DNA of 64,000 nt from JBPRGG01 sp051418075. GTDB taxonomy: Bacteria; Bacteroidota; Bacteroidia; Cytophagales; Cyclobacteriaceae. The position numbers were made by a program, and so were the translations under genes. The DNA lies in NCBI GenBank assembly GCA_051418075.1, contig JBPRGG010000056.1:62001-126000 (forward strand). The letters run 5' to 3'. This document shows, in pieces, positions 9,236-15,625 of this stretch. The notes under the pieces were generated by a model that was not told the DNA's origin, ran no database searches, and saw only the letters and a list, made by a program, of their open reading frames with translations. How positions within the stretch are numbered: position 1 is the first letter of the stretch; each line of letters opens with the position of its first letter.

Positions 9236-9266
9236 CAAAAATAACTTGTAACGTAACAGGTAACAA
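9236..9266 (-). promoter_or_regulatory. Promoter with GTTAC repeats upstream of the HigB-HigA fusion
   Basis: On the minus strand a TTG (9264-9266) and TATTTTTG (9236-9243) are separated by 20 nt, matching the Bacteroidota TTG-N19-20-TAnnTTTG promoter. The spacer and its flank hold several GTTAC/GTAAC units in direct and inverted orientation, a likely binding site for the HigA domain. The -7 box ends only 4 nt before the ATG at 9231, so the transcript would be leaderless or nearly so. Confidence 0.6.
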
Positions 9267-9516
9267 GCAATACTTTAATAAAGTCCATTTTTTAAATTTT
9301 CAGCTGATTTCCAGGTTTAAACTACCGATGAAGCACAGCCCTTCTTCTTTTGCCAGTTCCGGAAAAATGAGTACCGCAAATTTTACCAGCTGGAGCCAAA
9401 TGTGAATTTAAAGTGAGCTGATGATTGGCAGCAGGTAGTGGCGCATAATGCCAGAAGAATTCGGAGGGAGGTGGGGGAAGTGGTAAGGGGAGGTAAATAA
9501 TAGATTATCAAACCGC

Positions 9517-9542
9517 ATATTGCATGTCGCAATACGCAATAT
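9517..9542 (+). repeat. Inverted repeat just upstream of the chimeric HTH gene
   Basis: ATATTGC at 9517-9523 and GCAATAT at 9536-9542 form a 7-bp inverted repeat ending 1 nt before the ATG at 9544. A nested ATTGC/GCAAT repeat lies inside it. It may be an operator for the encoded helix-turn-helix protein or a hairpin over the translation start. Confidence 0.5.
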
Positions 9543-9543
9543 T

Positions 9544-10008
9544 ATGAAATCTCAAGTTGTGCAATTAATACCTCAGGATATATTACTATTATTGAAAATT
9601 ATTAGCGAGAATAATCCTGCATGGCAACAAAAACTAATGGCAGAGGCATTAGGTCTTAGCCAATCAGAAATTAGTGAATCGGTAGCCAGGTCTAAATTTG
9701 TATCCAGAAGTATTAATCAAGCTTATGAAAATAATTTTAAAAAAGATCTGGTAGGAAGTTTGGCCCCATTTATTTTGTCGCTTTTCATTTGCATTATCAC
9801 AGTACTGGTTAGTATCATTTCAGTATTTAAAAAGAGCAATAAAAGAGCCTATTTGCCAGGTAGATCATGCCTGCTATTTCTCTTTTTGGTTTTACTGCAA
9901 ATCATGCATATACTATCGTATCCGGATTTCAAAGCTACTCTGTCTTCTGGTTTCATTCCACTATTGGTGCAATTTATTTTTGGAATGTCGGCAGTAGGTT
10001 TTTTATGA
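9544..10008 (+). pseudogene. Chimeric gene: N-terminal HTH of a conserved DNA-binding family joined to an unrelated membrane tail
   Basis: A 154-codon frame. Residues 1-50 (MKSQVVQLIPQDILLLLKI, then NPAWQQKLMAEALGLSQSEISESVARSKF) match, from memory, the start of a bacterial winged-helix family that normally runs on for about 150-170 more residues with a conserved FVFPQQPG-type core. Here the match stops around residue 51, and the rest is different: three hydrophobic helices (about 72-97, 108-126, 133-153) joined by a basic loop KKSNKRAYLPGRS. The simplest reading is a deletion or recombination that fused the first third of the regulator to the end of a membrane-protein gene. I prefer the ATG at 9544 to the one at 9520 because the family starts with MKSQ. 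It could still be expressed as a membrane-anchored HTH protein. Confidence 0.5.
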
Positions 10009-10061
10009 TGTAGTTAATAATAAAAACAAAGGATCGTAAACTTCAAAATTAACAGTAAGCT

Positions 10062-10196
10062 ATGAAAAATATAACCGGCTATTCGGGAACTCCTTTAGCA
10101 AAGAAATTTACTAATGACAAGGCTTACTGTACTAGACAAGGATACCAAAGGGAAACGTGTAGAAAAAATAGCCGAAGAAGACATTTCAGAATCTAA
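10062..10196 (+). pseudogene. Possible DUF3052 gene fragment
   Basis: The frame begins MKNITGYSGTPLAKKF, very like the N-terminus of DUF3052 proteins (typically GYSGTPLAKKLGIKEG), but after 16 codons it departs into an unrelated, Arg-rich sequence and stops at 44 residues. An overlapping frame from 10114 reads TVLDKDTKGKRVEKIAEEDI without a recognised family. It probably represents the 5' end of a gene lost by deletion, in the same decayed patch as the chimeric HTH gene. The resemblance is short, so this is tentative. Confidence 0.4.
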
Positions 10197-10230
10197 AAAA
10201 TGTATACCACTTTGTGGCCCCCACATAATG

Positions 10231-10261
10231 AAAAAAGCCTCACCGGAAGTACCAGTAAGGC
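10231..10261 (-). terminator. Intrinsic terminator beyond the duplicated tRNA-Ser 3' end
   Basis: On the minus strand GCCTTACTGG pairs fully (two G-U pairs) with CCGGTGAGGC around a 5-nt loop, followed by six T. It stands directly after a partial copy of the tRNA-Ser 3' end (10268-10284), as the true tRNA terminator (10421-10448) stands after the real tRNA. Confidence 0.8.
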
Positions 10262-10267
10262 TTTTAA

Positions 10268-10284
10268 GCAGAGGAGGAGGGATT
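10268..10284 (-). repeat. Direct repeat of the tRNA-Ser 3' end (att-like or tRNA remnant)
   Basis: Seventeen bases identical to 10455-10471, which hold the 3' end of tRNA-Ser(TGA) and part of its T-arm. The copies are 187 nt apart and both are followed on the minus strand by a strong terminator. This could be a scar of site-specific integration at the tRNA 3' end, or the end of a second, decayed tRNA. Confidence 0.65.
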
Positions 10285-10388
10285 ATTCGTCACCCGCAAG
10301 GCCTAAACCATTCCCACTCATGAATAGCCAACCCTTTGGCCTTACCCTTATTTCGAACCCCGGCCTGCCCTTCGGTTCTCATCCCTCC
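10276..10388 (-). ncRNA. Possible structured element closed by an 8-bp stem
   Basis: On the minus strand GGAGGGAT (10381-10388) and ATCCCTCC (10276-10283) are perfectly complementary and enclose 97 nt that include a T-arm-like GGGGTTCGAA and several GGCC blocks. A terminator follows at 10231-10261. No known RNA family is recognised. A short open frame (MRTEGQAG to WFRPCG) also crosses it. It may be an unrecognised small RNA or a decayed repeat. Confidence 0.3.
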
Positions 10389-10420
10389 TGATCAATTCTT
10401 CAACCCTAAACTCCTGATAT

Positions 10421-10448
10421 AAAAAAAGCCCCGGAATGTTCCGGAGCT
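10421..10448 (-). terminator. Terminator of tRNA-Ser
   Basis: On the minus strand AGCTCCGGAA pairs with TTCCGGGGCT across a minimal loop and is followed by a run of seven T. It begins 8 nt after the tRNA 3' end. Confidence 0.85.
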
Positions 10449-10455
10449 TGAGTTG

Positions 10456-10540
10456 CAGAGGAGGAGGGATTCGAACCCCCGGACCTGTTACAGTCAACGG
10501 TTTTCAAGACCGCCGCATTCGACCACTCTGCCACTCCTCT
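10456..10540 (-). tRNA. tRNA-Ser (anticodon TGA)
   Basis: An 85-nt class II tRNA. The acceptor stem AGAGGAG (5' end at 10540) pairs fully with CTCCTCT, with discriminator G at 10456. The D-arm contains GGCAGAGTGGTCGAATGC, the anticodon loop reads CTTGAAA with anticodon TGA (decodes UCA and related serine codons), a long variable arm follows (GTTGACTGTAACAGGTC region), and the T-loop is TTCGAAT. The CCA end is not encoded. It is the only RNA gene seen with certainty in the window and adjoins an accessory patch on its 3' side. Confidence 0.97.
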
Positions 10541-10629
10541 ATGGTCTTTTCCTTTTGGGAAGGCAAAATTAATGAAAAATTGTAAATGACCAATAAAATA
10601 AGTAAAACTTATTTATCAGCCATCACTAT

Positions 10630-11130
10630 TCAAATGGGTAATTCGTACACCTGATCACACCGGGCCACTTCATTGTTTTTGGTAATTTGCTTAAAACCAA
10701 ACTGCTGGTAAAGCAGAATGGCTTCCTTTAATACACTGGCTGTTTCCAACTCCAGGTGGGTATAACCTTTCTGCCTGGCTTTGGCTACCAGGTAATTCAG
10801 TAAAAACTTACCCAATCCCTGGCCCCGTACAGTAGGGACTAAGTACATCTTTCTGATCTCAGCCCTTCCCTGTCCCAAATCGTACAATCCAATAGTGCCG
10901 ACCAATTGATCCTTCTTATCGTATATAACACCAAAATATCCATTCCGTTCCAGGTAGTTAGCCTCTACATCATTCAGGTCCTGATCCGGTCCTGTATCAT
11001 CAGGAGGCAGTCCATACTCCATTAGCACTGAAAATACCAACTCTTTGATCTTACTGGTTAAGCCTTTATGAGCTGTTTTAATGATATAGTCTCTGTAAAC
11101 TACCATCTTTTTTGTTTTGCTATTCATCAC
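10630..11130 (-). CDS. GNAT-family N-acetyltransferase
   Basis: A 166-residue acetyltransferase of the Gcn5-related fold. Visible are the beta-strand pair YFGVIYDKKDQLVGTIGLYDL, the core strand AEIRKMYLVPTVRGQGLGKFLLNYL near 105-130 with the acetyl-CoA pyrophosphate loop VRGQGLGK, and the C-terminal THLELETASVLKEAILLYQQFGFKQI. It transfers acetyl from acetyl-CoA to an amine or amino acid; the substrate is not predictable. Its start overlaps the end of the FRG-domain gene by 11 nt, so the two are co-translated. The linkage to an FRG protein is the unusual point. Confidence 0.9.
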   Translation of the reverse strand: MMNSKTKKMVVYRDYIIKTAHKGLTSKIKELVFSVLMEYGLPPDDTGPDQDLNDVEANYLERNGYFGVIYDKKDQLVGTIGLYDLGQGRAEIRKMYLVPTVRGQGLGKFLLNYLVAKARQKGYTHLELETASVLKEAILLYQQFGFKQITKNNEVARCDQVYELPI

Positions 11131-11971
11131 TTTCTTTATCCTGATTGAAGTCCGGACCTGACGGAATGGAACTATTTACCGGCTGGTAATGACGACGAAG
11201 CCATCGGGCCAGTCCATCCAGCCCCGGGAATAACACACGTTCAGTGATATTTGCCTGATCCAGTTTGTCCCGTACCTCCCACTTTAGCTGGCTGGGAATA
11301 ATGATCCTTCGGTATAGGGAAGGGTTTTCCTTCAACCAGTCATTTAAACTGTCTGTGGGAGAAGACATCACCGAAAAAAAGGCATATTGATTCACGATTC
11401 TTTCATCAATGGAGGGTGGTTCAAAAAAAACGTTGTGTACACCTCCTTGCATATTATCAAATGCACCTAAGGAAGGCAGTGCTTCCTCCAGCATTTCTAC
11501 TGTAAACACATTGCATTTTTCCTGGTACAGATGCTGGGACAATTGAGGCGGGGCCATGCGGTTGGTTTTTACAAAATCAATTTTCCAGATTACCCCATCA
11601 CAATCAAATTTTTGGGTGTTTGAGGTAGCAAAATGCATGGCTACAAAGGGAGAATAAGTCCAGTCAATCAGCCGGGTAGGTAAGCCATGATGTTGGGCCA
11701 GCACCAGAGATCGCCAGGGCGTCTTGGTCAGATAGGGCTCACTGGTGCGGGCATATTTTCTGAAGTTTCGCAGAATATGATATTCCAGGTCCGGATTAGG
11801 TCCGCAATTGCGCAAGAAGCTATTTTTCAGCTCATACTCAGCATCCGACAACCCCCTAAAGGCAAAATCTGTACGAAAACGACCCAAGGCGGGCTTCCAG
11901 GAATCATGATATACTGCTTCACACAAATGCCCCCAGCTGGTAGCAATAATGTCCTGAGATGATTTTGTCAT
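11120..11971 (-). CDS. FRG-domain protein
   Basis: A 283-residue soluble protein. The FRG domain lies at about residues 25-135: FAFRGLSDAEYELKNSFLR, an acidic-aromatic spacer, then WRSLVLAQHHGLPTRLIDWTYSPFVAMHFAT, the signature that gives the domain its name and its conserved AQH and P-TRL-DWT segments. The C-terminal part (about 190-260) contains EPPSIDERIVNQYAFFSV, seen in many FRG proteins. The biochemical activity of FRG proteins is not established; several occur in phage-defence and mobile contexts, which is family knowledge, not evidence here. It is the first gene of a two-gene unit with the overlapping acetyltransferase. Confidence 0.88.
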   Translation of the reverse strand: MTKSSQDIIATSWGHLCEAVYHDSWKPALGRFRTDFAFRGLSDAEYELKNSFLRNCGPNPDLEYHILRNFRKYARTSEPYLTKTPWRSLVLAQHHGLPTRLIDWTYSPFVAMHFATSNTQKFDCDGVIWKIDFVKTNRMAPPQLSQHLYQEKCNVFTVEMLEEALPSLGAFDNMQGGVHNVFFEPPSIDERIVNQYAFFSVMSSPTDSLNDWLKENPSLYRRIIIPSQLKWEVRDKLDQANITERVLFPGLDGLARWLRRHYQPVNSSIPSGPDFNQDKESDE

Positions 11972-12205
11972 ATTTTATATGCCTGAACCTAAATAATTTA
12001 ATGCTTTTACTTTTCTTAATTTTAAGTCCTAATTTAGCAAAAAGCAAATTCAATTTACAGATTTAATAAATGTTTAACTTCTTCCTTTTGATCCGTTAAC
12101 GGCGAAATATTCGAATCAATTTTACTAACTTTGCCAACCAGCAACCAGCAACCAGGAACAGCTAAAAGGCATGCATGACCTAGTGGAACTTTATACGGTT
12201 AGGAA

Positions 12206-13216
12206 CTAAATTCCAAATTTTTTGGCCAATATCACCATAAATTCATTGACTTCCTCAGATTCCATATCCCATTGGTTCCGGCTGGCAAAATTGGTTTGCA
12301 AATAGGTCAATGCATCATCATATGCCGTTTTTTGCTCCAGGGTTTCGACAGCCTGATTAAATTCTTCGGCATTGCCCCCAAACAGATCATTGATAAACAT
12401 AAATCGCTGATTAATGGATATATACTTTTTAATGCTGTCAATTTTACTTTTTTGATGGATATCCACCAGGCTGGCCCCTTCTGACTTGCCAAATCGGTCA
12501 TTTAAGGTGACACCCTCTTGATCTGAGCTACTGTAGCCGGACTGAGGCTGCTCCGGCAGTTCATTTTCCTGATCTGAAGATTTTTGATCCGAATAGATCT
12601 GTTCCAGATCCAGGGGAAGAACCTGGGCAAACTGCTGCTGATAATTATCAAAATCCTCTGGGATTTCCTGGGTATTTTCGATAACATCATTTAACATACT
12701 TATACCCTGATGTTGGTCAATCTGATCAAGTTGTTGTGCTTCTGCCTTATCAATTACTGACTTCATCAGATGTTGATTGACTTTGATGTATTTTACCTGA
12801 TCTTTTAAAGACTTCAGACTGATGGCCTGGTCAGCTGCTTCCAGTTCTTTATAATAATAATCATAAGGAGAAAAAATCACTAAAATACTATCCATTACCG
12901 CCTGCTGCAATATAGGTTCGAAATGTTCCCGGCTTACCCGGATGTTTCGGGATAAAATATTCATCAGGTCTGCCATTGTTCTTTGTACCTCCTCCTGATC
13001 ATAGTCAAAATAAGGACTTTTCAATTGCTTAATTTCCTGCTGCCATTTTTGAAAAAGTATCTTGATCAGGAACAGGTTAATTTGTTTTACCGGCGTCAAC
13101 TGCAACATTTCATGGCCAAGAATCTGGCTTTTCCCGGTAAAAAATTTATTACAAATAATCTGGGTAAAGGATTGACAATACTGATTGATCGTTGAATAGT
13201 TTATCTTACTCTCCAT
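12206..13216 (-). CDS. Conserved Bacteroidota hypothetical protein
   Basis: A 336-residue acidic, Gln-rich soluble protein with no signal peptide or membrane segment. The N-terminal 130 residues are helical (YCQSFTQIICNKFF, LFLIKILFQKWQQEI). The middle (about 135-245) is polar and probably disordered, and the last 80 residues hold a compact helical module (IKKYISINQRFMFINDLFGGN, then DALTYLQTNFASRNQWD). I recall this C-terminal module from unnamed Bacteroidota proteins but know no function. It is a single gene between the FRG unit and the divergent diacylglycerol-kinase-type gene. Confidence 0.75.
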   Translation of the reverse strand: MESKINYSTINQYCQSFTQIICNKFFTGKSQILGHEMLQLTPVKQINLFLIKILFQKWQQEIKQLKSPYFDYDQEEVQRTMADLMNILSRNIRVSREHFEPILQQAVMDSILVIFSPYDYYYKELEAADQAISLKSLKDQVKYIKVNQHLMKSVIDKAEAQQLDQIDQHQGISMLNDVIENTQEIPEDFDNYQQQFAQVLPLDLEQIYSDQKSSDQENELPEQPQSGYSSSDQEGVTLNDRFGKSEGASLVDIHQKSKIDSIKKYISINQRFMFINDLFGGNAEEFNQAVETLEQKTAYDDALTYLQTNFASRNQWDMESEEVNEFMVILAKKFGI

Positions 13217-13538
13217 ATTTGGTTTTTTTGTAAAATTAAAAAACTACCTGTTAGATTAACTGCAATTTTCATTTTTTTATTATGATTATCAGGCTGGGCT
13301 AACAAAACCATCTCAAAAAGCAGGATACCGAATAAAACAATTTACTCATTGACCCACCACCCACGTTTTAAAATAAATTAGTTAATGACCTATCAAGGTA
13401 TAATTTGTCTGAACTATGATTTTTTAAGTTTATATAAAGTCTCTAATTTGTTCACACACTTATAAATCAATGATTACGTTGATTAACTAATGATTTGGGC
13501 TGTAGGCCCTGATCATTCAATATTAAATAATTCAAATC
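13217..13538. other. Divergent AT-rich intergenic region
   Basis: About 320 nt between the minus-strand hypothetical gene and the plus-strand dgkA-type gene. Both promoters must lie here, but I found no well-spaced consensus pair, RNA gene or repeat. Confidence 0.5.
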
Positions 13539-13904
13539 ATGACTCGCATTTTTCTCAGTCTTAATAAATGCATCCGAAGCTTTCAGTACCCGGCCAAAGG
13601 GATACTTTATGCCATACGCTTTGAAAACAACTTTATATATCACCTACTGGCTGCAATGATGATCATTATGCTGGGATTTTATTTCCAGTTTTCTTCTCTG
13701 GAATGGATTATCATCCTGTTTTTGATCGGCTTGGTATTTATCACAGAGATTATTAATACCGCATTTGAAAAACTGGTAGATATTATCTCTCCGGAATATC
13801 AGTACAAAGCCGGACTGGTAAAAGATCTGGCCGCCGGAGCGGTATTAATTGCGTCTATCGTTGCTTTGGTCATTGGCTTGATCATTATTTATGGTCATCT
13901 TTAA
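13539..13904 (+). CDS. Diacylglycerol/undecaprenol kinase family protein
   Basis: A 121-residue membrane protein of the DgkA family. After an amphipathic N-terminus with GILYAIRFENNFIYHL, it has three helices (about 33-50, 54-72, 95-119) and the family signature EIINTAFEKLVD at about 68-79, which corresponds to the catalytic helix ELLNSAIE of E. coli DgkA. Members phosphorylate undecaprenol or diacylglycerol with ATP in the inner membrane, feeding the lipid carrier used in wall synthesis. In bacteria other than Proteobacteria the undecaprenol activity is more common, so that is my preference. Confidence 0.9.
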   Translation: MTRIFLSLNKCIRSFQYPAKGILYAIRFENNFIYHLLAAMMIIMLGFYFQFSSLEWIIILFLIGLVFITEIINTAFEKLVDIISPEYQYKAGLVKDLAAGAVLIASIVALVIGLIIIYGHL

Positions 13905-14008
13905 ATTCCGGGAGTGCACCTTCTTTTTTTTTATTGAATTATGGGCTGTTCAAAGAATTTCATTGGTTTATTTTTAATATTTACCCTAATATATTAGCTG
14001 CATCTAAT

Positions 14009-14016
14009 TATATTTG
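14009..14016 (+). promoter_or_regulatory. -7 promoter element upstream of lysA
   Basis: TATATTTG fits TAnnTTTG and lies 31 nt before the ATG at 14048. Its position favours that start over the upstream ATG at 13934. No well-placed -33 TTG was found. Confidence 0.45.
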
Positions 14017-14047
14017 CACTTCTTTTTACAAATACCAAACGATTATT

Positions 14048-15283
14048 ATGGAATTAGTTGAAGGACATTATTATGCCGGCGGTGTCAAATTACTGGAGAT
14101 CGCAGAAAAATTCGGAACGCCGGTATATGTATATGATGCCTTGAAGATCAGAAAACAGCTCAATGTCATGAAGGAAGCATTTTCTGGTTTAAACCTGAAG
14201 ATAAAATATGCCTGTAAATCCCTGAGTAATCTTTCGATTCTGAAATTAATGCAAAAAGAAGGAGTTGGTCTTGATGCAGTTTCTATTCAGGAGGTGATGT
14301 TAGGATTAAAAGCAGGTTTCGAACCTTCCCAGATCTTGTTTACCCCCAACTGTGTATCCTTTGATGAAATTAAAGAGGCAGTAAAACTGGGGGTGATGAT
14401 CAATATTGATAATATTTCCATTTTAGAGCAATTTGGACATGAGTATCACCATGCTGTCCCCTGCTGTATCAGGCTTAACCCGCATATTATGGCAGGAGGC
14501 AATACCAAGATATCAACTGGTCATATTGATTCCAAGTTTGGTATATCTATTCTGCAGTTAAGGCATTTGCACCGGGTGATCAAGACCAATAATATCAATG
14601 TCATAGGTTTACACATTCATACAGGTTCTGATATTCTGGATGCTGAGGTATTTCTGAAAGGAGCAGAAATCATCTTCGAAACAGCCACCGAATTTGAAAA
14701 CCTGGAGTTTATTGACTTTGGCAGCGGTTTTAAAATAGCTTATCGGGAAGGGGATGTAACCACAGATATTAACCGGCTGGGACAAAAAATAACTAAATCC
14801 TTCAATCAATTTACTCAAAAATACGGCCGGGCCCTGGAGATATGGTTTGAGCCGGGAAAATTCCTGGTCAGTGAGGCAGGTTACCTGCTGGTCCGGACCA
14901 ATGTGATCAAAACCACCCCAGCCACTGTATTTGCCGGGGTAGACTCTGGTATGAATCACCTGATCAGGCCCATGCTTTATGAAGCTTATCATGATATGGT
15001 GAACATCTCAAACCCCTATGGTATTAACCGGGTGTATTCTATTGTAGGCTATATCTGTGAAACAGATACTTTAGGGTATGACCGTAAAATGAATGAGATC
15101 AGAGAAGGAGATATTATTGCCATCAAAAATGCCGGAGCTTATGGATTTAGTATGGCTTCCAATTACAATTCAAGGTTACGACCGGCTGAAGTTCTGATCC
15201 TGAATGGAGAAGCGCACCTGATTCGTCAAAGAGAAACCATGGAAGACCTGTTACGCAACCAGGTGGAAGTGGAGATTGATTGA
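14048..15283 (+). CDS. lysA: Diaminopimelate decarboxylase
   Basis: A 411-residue PLP enzyme of fold type III that decarboxylates meso-diaminopimelate to L-lysine, the last step of lysine synthesis. Lys57 in IKYACKS is the Schiff-base lysine. Further landmarks are the TIM-barrel strand GLHIHTGSDI, the glycine loop EFIDFGSGFKIAY, the substrate-binding EPGKFLVSEAGY, the dimer-interface cysteine in YICETDTLGYDR and the C-terminal NAGAYGFSMASNYNSR. The frame is open to an ATG at 13934, but family alignment (MELVEGHYYAGGVKLL) and the -7 box at 14009 support 14048. No aspartokinase is fused or adjacent. It appears monocistronic. Confidence 0.95.
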   Translation: MELVEGHYYAGGVKLLEIAEKFGTPVYVYDALKIRKQLNVMKEAFSGLNLKIKYACKSLSNLSILKLMQKEGVGLDAVSIQEVMLGLKAGFEPSQILFTPNCVSFDEIKEAVKLGVMINIDNISILEQFGHEYHHAVPCCIRLNPHIMAGGNTKISTGHIDSKFGISILQLRHLHRVIKTNNINVIGLHIHTGSDILDAEVFLKGAEIIFETATEFENLEFIDFGSGFKIAYREGDVTTDINRLGQKITKSFNQFTQKYGRALEIWFEPGKFLVSEAGYLLVRTNVIKTTPATVFAGVDSGMNHLIRPMLYEAYHDMVNISNPYGINRVYSIVGYICETDTLGYDRKMNEIREGDIIAIKNAGAYGFSMASNYNSRLRPAEVLILNGEAHLIRQRETMEDLLRNQVEVEID

Positions 15284-15625
15284 TCTTTTTTTTAGGGAGT
15301 CGTAAATACTTTCCTGATAATAAGGCAGTTGGGATTGGGAACAAATCCATTATCTGTGCTATTTCATTGATTTTTTGCCCTCCGACCGCCCCTGAATTTG
15401 GCTGAACCACTATGTGGACTATGACTTTTAGAAAATCTAAAGCAGCGCTGGCCCGACAGAAAATGCAGGTACGACGGTGTGCCGTGCCAGGAGGCCCCCA
15501 GCGTAAAGGCCGCGAGGGGTGTGGAAATTTTTTTCTGTCATGATTTTTTCCAAGCAAAAAAATCTTCATCCAGACCACTCACTACTAAAACCATCAATTT
15601 AATAAGTGGAAAGCCTGGCAGAAAA
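15284..15625. repeat. GC-rich intergenic segment, possible interspersed element
   Basis: A 340-nt spacer whose middle (about 15380-15530) is clearly more GC-rich than its surroundings (for example GCCAGGAGGCCCCCAGCG). On the minus strand two frames are open across it, one reading TPLAAFTLGASWHGTP and ending FRGGRRAKNQ. Its edge near 15376-15400 (GACCGCCCCTGAATTTGGCTG) resembles 20350-20385 (GACCCCCGTTGAATTTGTCTG). This suggests a dispersed non-coding or decayed repeat rather than a gene. Confidence 0.35.

Noticed and set aside
9232..9288. Longer N-terminus for the toxin-antitoxin fusion
   Set aside because: It covers the promoter and the family begins at the Met at 9231.
9211..9405. Plus-strand frame beside the toxin-antitoxin gene
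   Set aside because: It overlaps the promoter and 5' end of the fusion on the other strand and has no recognisable family.
13934..14047. Longer N-terminus for lysA
   Set aside because: The extra 38 residues are aromatic and Asn-rich, lie upstream of a -7 promoter box and do not fit the family.
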